Origin: JBPEWY01 sp052032225
GTDB lineage: Bacteria; Bacteroidota; Bacteroidia; Flavobacteriales; Flavobacteriaceae
Assembly (NCBI GenBank): GCA_052032225.1
Contig: JBPEWY010000003.1
Coordinates: forward strand, 1-60,544
Direction: 5' to 3'
Length of the DNA: 60,544 nucleotides
Shown here: positions 16,001-26,188 of the stretch, piece by piece
How positions within the stretch are numbered: position 1 is the first letter of the stretch
How the letters are laid out: the number at the start of each line of letters is the position of its first letter
Position numbers and translations under genes: made by a program
The notes under the pieces: model-generated
What the model was told of the DNA's origin: nothing
Database searches by the model: none
What the model saw: the letters and a program-made list of their open reading frames with translations, nothing else

Positions 16001-19000
16001 TTAATTACCAAAGTTATATCTTAAAGTAAACCCGCTTCTAATGGTAGTTTGTGGAAAAGCTGTAGATACGGCAAATTTAGAGAACGAATGATCGTAGAAA
16101 AACAGCGCATTTAGATTTTTACTCAAGGCATAATCTGCCGTAAACTTAAGTGCCCATAGTTGTTGCCCGGAGGTAACTTGATTGGTGTTTATGTCTAAAT
16201 TTCTAATGACTGTTACATTATCTCTAAATGATAAATCGGCTTTTAAATTTAAATCTCCTTTAAGTGTTGTTTTTTTACCGCCAATATTAGTTTTAAACCT
16301 AACGTCTTTAATTCTGTATCCAAGACCTAAGCTGTATTCATCTCCAGACATTTCGGTTAGCAAATTATTGTCGAAACTCATAGAAAGGGCACGGTCTTTT
16401 TTAACTTCTGCCAATATGTTTATTGAGTTTTTCATTTCGAAATCTAAACGCAACAACGGATTAAATTGTTCTACAAGCGTAACATTTGTATAAAGCGTTG
16501 GACTTTTAAAGTCTCCTCGTTGATTTAATTCTTGCGGATTATCCGGATTATAATCTAAGTTAGTTCTAAATGAGTTTATACTATAACTTGATCTGTAACC
16601 GTGCGACACAGAAAATCTGTTAAACTTTTTTCTGAACCATTTGTTACGCATTAATCCGGTATATTTAACTGTCCAGTTTGGTAAAGGAGTATCTCTAAAA
16701 GCTCCTAATGAAATACTTTTAGCATCTTGCCCTGAATATGCTGCTAAAAATGCTGGAAGCAATACTTGCTGACTTGTTTCGCTATATCCGGCAGGGAATG
16801 TAGTTGCGGTTGGGTCTATAGGTAGTCCGGCTAAACGTTGTGCTATAACTATTCTGTTAGATTTGAACTCTTCGAATACTTCAGAGAAATTTTCTCCTGA
16901 TTTTTTAAAAGCTGTTTTTAATAATACTGTTGATATTGAAAAATCTCCGAATCTGTTTCCGAGTAAATTTTCGTAAGACAACTCGCCGTTTACATTATTT
17001 ACTTGATAGTTTTCTGTGTATCTGTCTGAATAATTTCTGTTTGCTACCAAGTCTATAGTTAAATCTCTAACCGGCTCTGCATTTACGGTAATATTTAAAT
17101 TTGTATTGTGTACTTGTTGAAACTGTTGGTTAAACTCCGGGAATTGTGTAAGCCACCCTCTTCTGGCTGCTTCGTATCTAATATCTGACTGACTTCCAAA
17201 AACAAATCCGAAAGATGGTTTAAGCGTTCCTATAAAACCAATAGATTGTGTATAACCCGGTAAAACTTTACCATTGTTTTCTGTGTAGTTTATATTAACT
17301 CGTTTTACCATAGTTAGCACATCTAATAACGATTTACTAAAACCATTTTTCTTAGTGGTAGTAGTTTGGTTTGCTGTTCTAGAAGGCGGTGCTCCTCTTA
17401 CCGTTGTTGGTCTGCTGCCTTTTGCGCGTCTAGACGAAACTCCTAAATAAGTGTAGAGTTTCTCCATATTCATTCCGGCATTTAACGAGTGTGTGTTTGC
17501 GTTTTGTATGGTGTTAATTTCTTCGTTAGCTAACTCAATAAGTACATCAGAGCCTCGTTGCCAATCAAAATCACCTGTATAGGTATAATTTGCGTTAATA
17601 AAGCTTAATGGTAGTATTTTATTAAAAGGCAGCTCGTAATTAAGTTGTAATTGTTGTGTATGACGGTTGGGTTCTCCAACATTCCAGAAATCATCCCAAA
17701 TACCTAAATCTCTTCTTATATTATTTTCTTCATCAAAATAATTCTTTACAATGTTGTAATTGGCTGCCGTAAAGTTTAATCGCAATGATTTTGTTATGTT
17801 ATAATTAATAGCATATTGCCAATCAAATAAAAAGTTACGTTGTTGCAACTCGGGTAATCCTAACTGGCTATCAGGATCTACCCCATCTAAAAACACTTCT
17901 CTAAAGCGCTGCCTGTTAAATGAGCGTGTTATGTTAGAGTTAACCGATATGCTTGTTGGTAATAAATTAAAATTGAAGTCTTTTAACCACTGCCAGTATT
18001 TACCTCTAAATAACGAGTCTGATTTTTTAAATGGCTCTACAACTACAGGCTGAAAATTATGCGCATAAACAACTCCGGTTCTTACATTCTGGTCTTTTAG
18101 GTTTTCTATTTCGAAATCTCTATGATTAACCTCATTGTACGAGTAGTTAAATGTAAAGTTTTCTATATCGTAAAATCTAGCTTTTTTTTCTGGACTTCTA
18201 TTTTTTCTAACTCCTATAAAATTAATACTCTGCCTTTTTGTATAATCTTCTGCTTGCGTTTTAATTTTTTCTTTTTCTGCCGAAGTGGTTGCAGCTGCTA
18301 AGCGGTCATCTAATTTTAAATCTTGATAAAGCGGATCAAATTCCGGAGTGATTTTTTGCTCTGAATGCGCATAGTTAAATGGCAGCTGTATTCCCCATTT
18401 TTGAGGTAGCAATTGTCCTAAGTTAATATTTGTAACTACGTCATACTGCACTACATCTTCTCTACTACGCTCATTTGGTATTTGGTCTATAGCTCCAAAC
18501 CCCGAAGTGCTCATTCTACCTGTTGCAGACACATTTGCGAAATCGGCTAAATTGGCATCTATTGCTGTAATGGCTGCCCATCCGCCTTGGTTATCTAACT
18601 CTGCTAATCTTAACTCGTTAAACCAAACTTCTCCACAAACATTTCTGGCACCACTATTGGTGCTTGCATAAGGGTTTTTAACCCCTACCATTAATGCCCT
18701 AACATTTCCTAAAGATGGATTTCCTTTAATTCCGAGGCGTAATTTACCACCCTCTCTGGCATCGAACTCTCCTACCGGATTTATTTCTTCATCGTAATAG
18801 GTTAATTGTGTTAATGTTTGATTGGCTATGCTTGCCGATTTAATTTTAGACAGTAAACTTAACGGTAAATCTATCTCATTTATACTTGGCCATATTCCTG
18901 CCGGATCTGTAGTGCCCGGAGGTGTAATTTGAAGCGGAATTTCGATTTGATAAAAGTTCTCGTTAAAATCCGTTCCAATTCTAACAAAAGCTACAAGCTC

Positions 19001-22000
19001 ATTATCTGAAACCGGATTGTTATCTAATGCTTCGGCATGCAAAAACATTTTTAGTTTTTTGTACTGCCTAATATCTATATTAACATTTTTAAATACTGCT
19101 CTGGCATCTTCAGGTTCTAAATCGCAAACCGCAAAAGACAATGATTGCTCATTTTGTCTAATAATTGTGTTATTATTATTTAATTGCTCTCTCACAACTC
19201 CCGGTGGTAACCTGTAAGGTATAGGCTCTCTTTGCTCGTTTTCTTGAATATTTACCGTATTCACATCTACAAAAGTGCCTTGTCCGGGATCACTTAAATC
19301 TGTTTTAAGTGTATTGGTGTATTGTCTCCAGTCTCCTCTTACCAAATCTAATGTACCAAAACGCAATACAGTATTTTCAGAGAAGCCTGTTAAATACATT
19401 CGCATAAAGCTGATAGAACGTAAATCTGTAATACCTCCTATAGCAGAGAAAATAGCATCGTCTTGCGGATCAGTCACATCATAGCTGTTTGGGTTTACAG
19501 GAATTTTAAACTGAATCCATCTAACCTCATACTGATCATTATTTGGCGTAGTTGGTATGGTAACAGTACGTATATCTGAAACAAACCTATCTGTTATTTG
19601 AATATTTGGCCTAATAGGAATTCTATATTCAAAATAACTATTAATAGTGTTCATTGTAAGATCTCTATTCACATCTTCTACATCTGGCAATGTGGTAGAA
19701 CCTCGGTTGGTATTGGTTACCGTAGTTGGCGAGTTGCCATCCGGGTTATTATAATCTAAATAGCGTTCTAAAATACTCCCTTCTCTATTTAAATAATACA
19801 CATAGTTATCTAAAGCAGGGTCTGGGCCGGTGTTGTTATTGTAGATTGCTGCTTCTTCTGCATCAGAAACACCATCAAAACCAATATCTTGCAAACTCCT
19901 GTTTTGGGGGTCTGCATCAAAAGCGTACACTAAAGATTGGGTTGCAGGGGTTTCTCCCCATGCGGTTGGAGTTACAATATCTGTAGATTGTACTCCGGGT
20001 AACCCGTTTTCGTATTGCTTTCTACCGTCTGTTAAAATATCTTCAGATATGTTTCCTAAATTAAATACCAACTCTCCTCCGGCTCCGGGTAAAACACCAT
20101 CTTTATAGTAAGGATCTAATACCCAAAACTGAATATACTCTACATTTGCTTGCTCAAAATTTGTAGCATTTAAAGAACGCATAATACCTCCCCATTTTTG
20201 GTCGGGAGACAAATTGTTAAATCCGCTTTCTGTATTGTTGTTATACGGGCCTTTTAAATTAGGATAATACGCTAAATCTAATGTGTTTTGTACTGTTGTT
20301 TGCCCTTGTGCAATATCTACTTGCGGAAATATCTCGTCTATAAAAATTCTACGCGTTTCATTTTGAGAAATATCATCATCTGTAATACTGTTGGGGCGTT
20401 GGTTGCTATAAAAAATTGGATCTATGGTGTACCATGCCAGCTTAGATCTTCCGTAACCAAATTGAAGATTTTGCGGATCGTTTGGGTCTTGTACATTTAA
20501 CCCTTGAGTAAATTCTAATGGCGGACTGGATAATGTCCAGGCCAATGGAGAGCGCACGTCAATTAATGCTTGCGCACCTTCAAAATCATCAAGATATGTA
20601 GTGGTTTCTCCTCTAAAATCGGCACTTTTAGGCGAGCCTGGTTTTAAATAAGCAAATTCACCACGAATAGATACGTTTGAGGCTACATCTGTATCTATAT
20701 TTGGTAATTTATTAACTAAACGAGTTAAAAAAGGTACTTCGGTAGAGTAATTTGCATTTATTCCAAAAATAGAGTTGTTTACAGGTTCAACTCCAAAATT
20801 GGCTTTTTGGGTTAATGGGCGCTCATTCATATTTAAATAAGTAGCTCCCATAATAAATTTGTCGCTAAACTTATGTTCTACATTCAAACCTGTAAAACGT
20901 CTGGTTTGCTGACCGAATATAGCGTTGTTTTCTACAGAAACCTCAATTGGTATGTTAGAGTTTCTGAGGCTTTCGTCTAGAATTTGCACAGTGCCTCCTT
21001 GGTAATTTACCGTGTAATCTATTCCTTCTTGCAGCACTCTACCCCCAGCTGTTACAGTTACAGAACCTCTGGGCACATTAAATGCTCCTAACGGAATACC
21101 ATTACTACCTTCTGATTTATAACGGCCTTTTAGTTGAAATTTATTTTTATCTGATTCTTGTAGTGCTGCTGCTTTTGTTTGTTTATAGAGCTTTCTAAAA
21201 ACGTATTTTAATTGGTTAGGGTTGGCACTTTGTTGATATGAAACATCATTATCGTAAGAGTTACCACCTCCTAAAACATTGTATAAATATTCTCCAAAAG
21301 GCTCTACTTTGGTAAAAATAATTCGTCCGTTACGCTGGTCTACAGTAATTCCGGGGAGGAAATCAAAAAAACCATCTCCGCCATTTTGCGGATCGTTGTA
21401 GATGTTTAATCTATCAAAATTAAAAACCTCTAATAAAATTTTATCTTCCAGCCCTGCTGGCCAAGTGCTCTCATCTACCGGTGTTATATAGTTTACCGGA
21501 GAAGGATCTGTATAAAGAATATTAAGCTTAAAATCTTCTTGACTTAGTTGAAAGGCTCCGGTAGAGTAAATATTCTTCATCATTAAATCCCAAATAGGAT
21601 CATCTACATTGGTAATGTTACTTTTTAAGAGTTTTACCACCAATGCCTGATTGTTTACGGCTGTAACCTGACCACCCGAACCGGTTTCAAACTCTGTAGC
21701 ATTAACACCATCATTTGCAAACTCTCCTACCTGATACACTTCTCCATTTACTGTAAACTGAAAAGCAACTGCCAAAACTTCATCGTTGCTTAATCTTTGG
21801 TTTAATGAAATATATCCTAATTGGGTGTCGAGCTCAAAATCTCTGCCTTGTTCCAGTTTTCTGGCGTTTTCTAAAATAGCATAATCAAACCCTTGATTTA
21901 CGGTATAACCGGGAATATTAAATCCTGATTGTGCAGTTGCAACATCTCTAACGGCTTCTGTAAGCACAGAATTTGGAGTTCCAATTTCTAACGGGTTATA

Positions 22001-23176
22001 GTCATTTGCTTCGTTTCTTGGAGGTGCCGAAACGCCTATATTAAAAAATCCGGGAGGTGCCGATTGGTTAATACGTGTTTTACCGGGCTCGGTCTCTCCT
22101 AAGTCTTGAATAGCTACTATGTTTCTTACATTGTTTGTTTGTTGCCCTCTATTGGTTACCCAAACTTCTATACGTGTAATTTGCACCGAGCTTCTAATAA
22201 ACGGGTAGTTTTCTAAAGCTCTGTCATAATTATCTCTGAAATATTGCGATAAGAAAAAATGTCGGTCTTCATCATAATCTAAAGCCAACAACTCAAAATC
22301 GTTTAATCTACCTCCTCCTTGGGCTACTACTCTATTGTTTTGAGAGCGTTGTTCTGAAAACACTCCGGTTATAGTTGTATTACCAAATTGCAACTGAGTT
22401 TTTACACCAAATAAACTTTGTGCTCCTTGAATTAAAGAGCTGTTAAGAGGCATGCTTACATTACCAACTTCTATTTTTTGAATAATATCATCTTCTGTTG
22501 GTGTATATTCTAGTTTTATCAGATTCTGAAAATCAAAAGTTGCTTCTGTGTCATACTGTGCTCTAACAGAAAGTCGTTCGCCTACTTTACCTAATAGACT
22601 TAAACTAATACGTTGATCAAAATCAAATGTCAGATTGGTTCTGTTTCTTGGAGATAAAGCCGGGTTATCATTTTTTTGAAGTCTAATACCTAAATCCATG
22701 GCCACAGAACCTTGCGGAATTACTTCTATGGTATTACCTCCAAAAACACTTTCAAAAAAGTTTGAGTTTACATAAAAATTGGGGAGTAAATTTTTTCTGG
22801 CTTCTTCGCTTCCTTGTTTTTTACCGGTAAAGGCATCTACTTTTTCTTTAAAATAGAGCTTCATTTGCTCTTTTCTAATGAGCTCTCTGTATTGTTCCGG
22901 AGTTAAAATTACAGGATGCTTAATATTGTAATCTCCAATAGATTCTGTGTAGATGTATCTGTCTAACTCTGGATCATATTTATATTTAGCAACAATGCTA
23001 TTGGGGTTTTGCAATAAAATTCGTCCTAATGCAAATCCTGTTTTGGTAGTATCTTGTTCTGCCGTATTAGTTTCTTGTGCAAATGAACACACACTAAACA
23101 AAAGCAACAAAACAAGTAAGGTACCCCTCTTTTTTTGTAAAGACGATATAACAGTTAGCCAGTTTGCTGTTTTCAA
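16001..23176 (-). CDS. sprA: SprA, cell-surface gliding / type IX secretion translocon
   Basis: A 2391-residue protein matching SprA (Sov in Porphyromonas), the giant outer-membrane beta-barrel that forms the protein-conducting pore of the type IX secretion system and is required for gliding motility and adhesin export. It has a signal peptide (hydrophobic core at about residues 18-31, cleavage near FAQE), many alternating beta-strand segments rich in N, Y, T and G, and an aromatic C-terminal strand (RSGFTLRYNFGN) typical of outer-membrane barrels. No in-frame ATG exists near the signal peptide; the best start is TTG at 23176, five bases after the ruvA stop. The length equals that of full SprA proteins, so the gene looks intact. 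Confidence 0.95.
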   Translation of the reverse strand: MKTANWLTVISSLQKKRGTLLVLLLLFSVCSFAQETNTAEQDTTKTGFALGRILLQNPNSIVAKYKYDPELDRYIYTESIGDYNIKHPVILTPEQYRELIRKEQMKLYFKEKVDAFTGKKQGSEEARKNLLPNFYVNSNFFESVFGGNTIEVIPQGSVAMDLGIRLQKNDNPALSPRNRTNLTFDFDQRISLSLLGKVGERLSVRAQYDTEATFDFQNLIKLEYTPTEDDIIQKIEVGNVSMPLNSSLIQGAQSLFGVKTQLQFGNTTITGVFSEQRSQNNRVVAQGGGRLNDFELLALDYDEDRHFFLSQYFRDNYDRALENYPFIRSSVQITRIEVWVTNRGQQTNNVRNIVAIQDLGETEPGKTRINQSAPPGFFNIGVSAPPRNEANDYNPLEIGTPNSVLTEAVRDVATAQSGFNIPGYTVNQGFDYAILENARKLEQGRDFELDTQLGYISLNQRLSNDEVLAVAFQFTVNGEVYQVGEFANDGVNATEFETGSGGQVTAVNNQALVVKLLKSNITNVDDPIWDLMMKNIYSTGAFQLSQEDFKLNILYTDPSPVNYITPVDESTWPAGLEDKILLEVFNFDRLNIYNDPQNGGDGFFDFLPGITVDQRNGRIIFTKVEPFGEYLYNVLGGGNSYDNDVSYQQSANPNQLKYVFRKLYKQTKAAALQESDKNKFQLKGRYKSEGSNGIPLGAFNVPRGSVTVTAGGRVLQEGIDYTVNYQGGTVQILDESLRNSNIPIEVSVENNAIFGQQTRRFTGLNVEHKFSDKFIMGATYLNMNERPLTQKANFGVEPVNNSIFGINANYSTEVPFLTRLVNKLPNIDTDVASNVSIRGEFAYLKPGSPKSADFRGETTTYLDDFEGAQALIDVRSPLAWTLSSPPLEFTQGLNVQDPNDPQNLQFGYGRSKLAWYTIDPIFYSNQRPNSITDDDISQNETRRIFIDEIFPQVDIAQGQTTVQNTLDLAYYPNLKGPYNNNTESGFNNLSPDQKWGGIMRSLNATNFEQANVEYIQFWVLDPYYKDGVLPGAGGELVFNLGNISEDILTDGRKQYENGLPGVQSTDIVTPTAWGETPATQSLVYAFDADPQNRSLQDIGFDGVSDAEEAAIYNNNTGPDPALDNYVYYLNREGSILERYLDYNNPDGNSPTTVTNTNRGSTTLPDVEDVNRDLTMNTINSYFEYRIPIRPNIQITDRFVSDIRTVTIPTTPNNDQYEVRWIQFKIPVNPNSYDVTDPQDDAIFSAIGGITDLRSISFMRMYLTGFSENTVLRFGTLDLVRGDWRQYTNTLKTDLSDPGQGTFVDVNTVNIQENEQREPIPYRLPPGVVREQLNNNNTIIRQNEQSLSFAVCDLEPEDARAVFKNVNIDIRQYKKLKMFLHAEALDNNPVSDNELVAFVRIGTDFNENFYQIEIPLQITPPGTTDPAGIWPSINEIDLPLSLLSKIKSASIANQTLTQLTYYDEEINPVGEFDAREGGKLRLGIKGNPSLGNVRALMVGVKNPYASTNSGARNVCGEVWFNELRLAELDNQGGWAAITAIDANLADFANVSATGRMSTSGFGAIDQIPNERSREDVVQYDVVTNINLGQLLPQKWGIQLPFNYAHSEQKITPEFDPLYQDLKLDDRLAAATTSAEKEKIKTQAEDYTKRQSINFIGVRKNRSPEKKARFYDIENFTFNYSYNEVNHRDFEIENLKDQNVRTGVVYAHNFQPVVVEPFKKSDSLFRGKYWQWLKDFNFNLLPTSISVNSNITRSFNRQRFREVFLDGVDPDSQLGLPELQQRNFLFDWQYAINYNITKSLRLNFTAANYNIVKNYFDEENNIRRDLGIWDDFWNVGEPNRHTQQLQLNYELPFNKILPLSFINANYTYTGDFDWQRGSDVLIELANEEINTIQNANTHSLNAGMNMEKLYTYLGVSSRRAKGSRPTTVRGAPPSRTANQTTTTKKNGFSKSLLDVLTMVKRVNINYTENNGKVLPGYTQSIGFIGTLKPSFGFVFGSQSDIRYEAARRGWLTQFPEFNQQFQQVHNTNLNITVNAEPVRDLTIDLVANRNYSDRYTENYQVNNVNGELSYENLLGNRFGDFSISTVLLKTAFKKSGENFSEVFEEFKSNRIVIAQRLAGLPIDPTATTFPAGYSETSQQVLLPAFLAAYSGQDAKSISLGAFRDTPLPNWTVKYTGLMRNKWFRKKFNRFSVSHGYRSSYSINSFRTNLDYNPDNPQELNQRGDFKSPTLYTNVTLVEQFNPLLRLDFEMKNSINILAEVKKDRALSMSFDNNLLTEMSGDEYSLGLGYRIKDVRFKTNIGGKKTTLKGDLNLKADLSFRDNVTVIRNLDINTNQVTSGQQLWALKFTADYALSKNLNALFFYDHSFSKFAVSTAFPQTTIRSGFTLRYNFGN

Positions 23177-23181
23177 AATAA

Positions 23182-23763
23182 TTACAAATTTTTAAGTGCG
23201 TTTTTAATAATTGCCTCTACACTTAAATCAGGTTCCTGCTTAATTATTTTATCAATTATTTTTTCTGATTGTTTACGGGCAAATCCTAAGACTTCTAAAG
23301 CTGATAACGCTTCTTCTTTATTTGTATTGTTTGCAACAGCCGAAACTTGTTCTAAATCATATGTCTTTAACACTTTATCTTTTAAATCTAAAATAACCCT
23401 TTGTGCTGTTTTTGCACCAATACCCTTAATGGCTTGTATAGCTACAACATCCTCATTTACAATAGCTTCTTGCACTTGCTGTGGTGTTAAAGAAGACAAC
23501 ATTGTTCTGGCGGTACTGGCACCAACACCAGACACAGAAAGTAACATCACAAAAATTTCGCGTTCTAAAATACTTGTAAACCCGTAAAGTGTATGCGAAT
23601 CTTCTTTAACTATTAAATGGGTATAAACTTTTATGTTTTCTTGATTAGGAAGTTGCGAGTAGGTATGAAGAGAAATATTAATAAAATATCCTATGCCATT
23701 ACAATCTACAACAATATGGGTTGGGTTTTTCTCAACAAGTTTTCCTTGTATATGGGTAATCAT
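23182..23763 (-). CDS. ruvA: Holliday junction branch migration protein RuvA
   Basis: A 193-residue RuvA: N-terminal OB-fold (MITHIQGKLVEKNPTHIVVDCNGIGYFINI), two helix-hairpin-helix motifs (LSVSGVGASTARTML and IKGIGAKTAQRVILDLKDK), and a C-terminal domain III (about residues 147-193) that binds RuvB. It forms the tetramer that holds Holliday junctions for the RuvB motor, encoded about 3.4 kb away in this window. It is directly followed by sprA, probably on one transcript, an arrangement without an obvious functional reason. Confidence 0.96.
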   Translation of the reverse strand: MITHIQGKLVEKNPTHIVVDCNGIGYFINISLHTYSQLPNQENIKVYTHLIVKEDSHTLYGFTSILEREIFVMLLSVSGVGASTARTMLSSLTPQQVQEAIVNEDVVAIQAIKGIGAKTAQRVILDLKDKVLKTYDLEQVSAVANNTNKEEALSALEVLGFARKQSEKIIDKIIKQEPDLSVEAIIKNALKNL

Positions 23764-23786
23764 ATAGTGTTTGGTTAGTATACCAC

Positions 23787-23794
23787 CAAATGTA
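23787..23794 (-). promoter_or_regulatory. Possible -7 box for ruvA-sprA
   Basis: TACATTTG on the minus strand, 24 bases before the ruvA ATG. No convincing -33 element at the expected distance. Confidence 0.4.
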
Positions 23795-23824
23795 ATAAAA
23801 TAATTTTCAATTTTTTAAATGAAT

Positions 23825-23848
23825 AAAGGCCGTTACTTAACGGCCTTT
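23825..23848 (-). terminator. Terminator hairpin overlapping the maeB stop codon
   Basis: A perfect 11-base inverted repeat AAAGGCCGTTA/TAACGGCCTTT with a two-base spacer. The maeB stop codon (23833-23835) lies in one arm. The downstream tail on the minus strand is only moderately T-rich. Confidence 0.75.
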
Positions 23849-26127
23849 GTTTTTTTTCTTTTTAATTTTTGCTGTGCATCTACAACAGCTACGGCTGCCA
23901 TGTTTACCATTTCGTTTACACTTGCTCCTAACTGTAATATATGCACAGGCTTATTCATTCCTAAAAGTATAGGACCAATAGAGTCTGCTTTATCTAACTC
24001 TTTAAGAAGTTTGTACGTAATATTAGCCGCATCTAAATTTGGGAACACCAGCGTGTTTACTTTCTTACCGGAAAGTTTAGAAAACGGGAATTTATCTTGA
24101 AGCATATCTCTGTTAAGTGCAAAATCTGATTGCAGCTCTCCATCTACATCTATCTCCGGATGGTTTTCGTGTAAATAAGCAACTGCTTTTCTGACCTTTG
24201 TTGCTTGCTCTTTGTTTGATGAACCAAAGTTACTATACGACAACATTGCAATAACCGGATCTACACCAAACATTTTAGCAGCAGTATGAGTCATTTGCAC
24301 TATTGTTGCTAACTCTTCGGTATTTGGGTTTATATTTATAGAAGTATCTGCTAAAAATAATGGTCCTCTTTGGGTTAGCATTACATTCATGGCAGCTACG
24401 TTGGTAGCTTTTGCATCTTTACCAATTAGCTCTAACATTGGCCTTAATACCGATGGGTAACTTCTGCTGTAACCGGTAATCATACCATCTGCATCTCCTT
24501 GGTTAACCATCATAGCGCCAAAATAGTTGCGCTCTCTCATTTTGGCTCTTGCTTCGTAGAGCGTTACGCCTTTTCTTCTGCGTTGTTCCCAATAAATTTT
24601 AGCATAGAGGTCTTTTTTCTCATTCTGTTCATCGGTTTTAGGATCTAAAATTGGAACATCGGCATCAAACTCTATTTCTTCTTTTAACTCTTTTATAACC
24701 TCTTCTCTACCAAGCAAAATAGGATACGCTATACCCTCATCGTACACTATCTGAGCAGCTTTTAAAACATCTAAATGATCTGCCTCTGCAAAAACAATAC
24801 GTTTTGGATTGCTTTTAGCTCTACGATGTAGTAATCTAACAAGTTTGTTATCATTTCCTAATCGTTGTAAAAGCTCTTCTTCGTATTTTTTCCAATCTGT
24901 TATAGGTTCTTGCGCCACACCACTATCCATTGCAGCTTTTGCCACTGCTGGTGGTACAACAGCAATCAATCTTGGATCAAAAGGTTTCGGTATAATGTAA
25001 TCTCTACCAAAGTTCAATTTGGTCTCGCCATAGGCAATATTTACTTGCTCCGGAACCGGTTCTTTAGCTAAAGATGCAAGTGCTTTAACAGCAGCCATTT
25101 TCATCTCTTCGTTAATTTTAGTGGCTCTAACATCTAAAGCTCCTCTAAAAATAAAAGGGAATCCAAGTACATTATTTACTTGGTTGGGATGGTCTGAACG
25201 ACCGGTTGCCATAATAATATCTTTTCTGGTTTTTATAGCAAGATCATAAGCAATTTCAGGATCTGGGTTAGCCATGGCAAAAACTATTGGGTTTTTAGCC
25301 ATAGACTTGAGCATTTTAGGAGTTACAATATTTGCGATAGATAGCCCTATAAAAACATCGGCATTTTCTAAGGCTTCTTCTAAAGTATTTAAATCACGGT
25401 CTGTAGCAAATTCTAATTTTTCTTTAGAGAGGCCTTCTCTGTCTTTTCTAATAACCCCTTTACTATCTAACATTACAATGTTTTCTGCCTTTGCGCCAAA
25501 AGCTTTATAAAGCCTGGTACATGAAACGGCTGCTGCTCCGGCTCCGGAGATTACAATTGTAACGTCTTCTATTTTTTTTTGGGCAATTTCTAACGCGTTA
25601 AGTAATGCAGCTGCAGATATTATTGCTGTACCATGTTGGTCGTCGTGCATTACCGGAATATCTAGTTCTTCTTTTAGTCTTCTTTCTATTTCGAATGCTT
25701 CCGGAGCTTTAATATCTTCTAAATTGATACCGCCAAAAGTAGGTGCGATGGTTTTAACGGTTTCTACAAATTTATCTACATCTTTAGTGTCTAACTCAAT
25801 ATCTATTCCATCTATATCGGCAAAAATTTTAAAGAGTAAACTTTTACCTTCCATAACAGGTTTAGAGGCTTCCGGGCCAATATCTCCTAAGCCTAAAACT
25901 GCTGTACCGTTAGATATTACGGCAACCATATTGCCTTTTGCAGTGTATTTATATACGTTAGATTTGTCTTTTTCTATTTCTAAGCATGGCTCTGCCACTC
26001 CCGGAGAATAGGCTAAAGCTAAATCTCTTTGGGTAGAATATCTTTTAGTAGGAACTATTTTAATTTTACCCGGTTGTGGTTTTGCATGATAAACTAATGC
26101 TTCGCGTCTTCTGCTTTCTTTGCTCAT
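23833..26127 (-). CDS. maeB: NADP-dependent malic enzyme with phosphotransacetylase-like domain
   Basis: A 764-residue two-domain malic enzyme that converts malate to pyruvate and CO2 with reduction of NADP. The N-terminal part (about residues 1-425) holds the malic enzyme domains: RDLALAYSPGVAEPCLEI with the active-site tyrosine, MEGKSLLFKIFADIDGID, and the dinucleotide fold IVISGAGAAAVSC. The C-terminal part (about 430-755) is a phosphate acetyltransferase-like domain (HRRAKSNPKRIVFAEADHLDVLKAA; NQGDADGMITGYSRSYPSVLRPM), which in MaeB-type enzymes acts in allosteric control by acetyl-CoA rather than as a transferase. Length and order match MaeB. Confidence 0.95.
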   Translation of the reverse strand: MSKESRRREALVYHAKPQPGKIKIVPTKRYSTQRDLALAYSPGVAEPCLEIEKDKSNVYKYTAKGNMVAVISNGTAVLGLGDIGPEASKPVMEGKSLLFKIFADIDGIDIELDTKDVDKFVETVKTIAPTFGGINLEDIKAPEAFEIERRLKEELDIPVMHDDQHGTAIISAAALLNALEIAQKKIEDVTIVISGAGAAAVSCTRLYKAFGAKAENIVMLDSKGVIRKDREGLSKEKLEFATDRDLNTLEEALENADVFIGLSIANIVTPKMLKSMAKNPIVFAMANPDPEIAYDLAIKTRKDIIMATGRSDHPNQVNNVLGFPFIFRGALDVRATKINEEMKMAAVKALASLAKEPVPEQVNIAYGETKLNFGRDYIIPKPFDPRLIAVVPPAVAKAAMDSGVAQEPITDWKKYEEELLQRLGNDNKLVRLLHRRAKSNPKRIVFAEADHLDVLKAAQIVYDEGIAYPILLGREEVIKELKEEIEFDADVPILDPKTDEQNEKKDLYAKIYWEQRRRKGVTLYEARAKMRERNYFGAMMVNQGDADGMITGYSRSYPSVLRPMLELIGKDAKATNVAAMNVMLTQRGPLFLADTSININPNTEELATIVQMTHTAAKMFGVDPVIAMLSYSNFGSSNKEQATKVRKAVAYLHENHPEIDVDGELQSDFALNRDMLQDKFPFSKLSGKKVNTLVFPNLDAANITYKLLKELDKADSIGPILLGMNKPVHILQLGASVNEMVNMAAVAVVDAQQKLKRKKTKAVK

Positions 26128-26153
26128 ACAATTAATTTATTTTTAATAGAGTA

Positions 26154-26161
26154 CAAAAGTA
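26154..26161 (-). promoter_or_regulatory. Possible -7 box for maeB
   Basis: TACTTTTG on the minus strand, 27 bases before the maeB ATG, fits TAnnTTTG; no clear -33 element. Confidence 0.4.
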
Positions 26162-26188
26162 CGTAGAAGTATGGTAAAGAGAAAGAAT

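Noticed and set aside
16001..23176. sprA as a pseudogene because it lacks an ATG
   Set aside because: The 2391-codon frame is intact and a TTG gives a good signal peptide; a missing ATG alone does not show decay.
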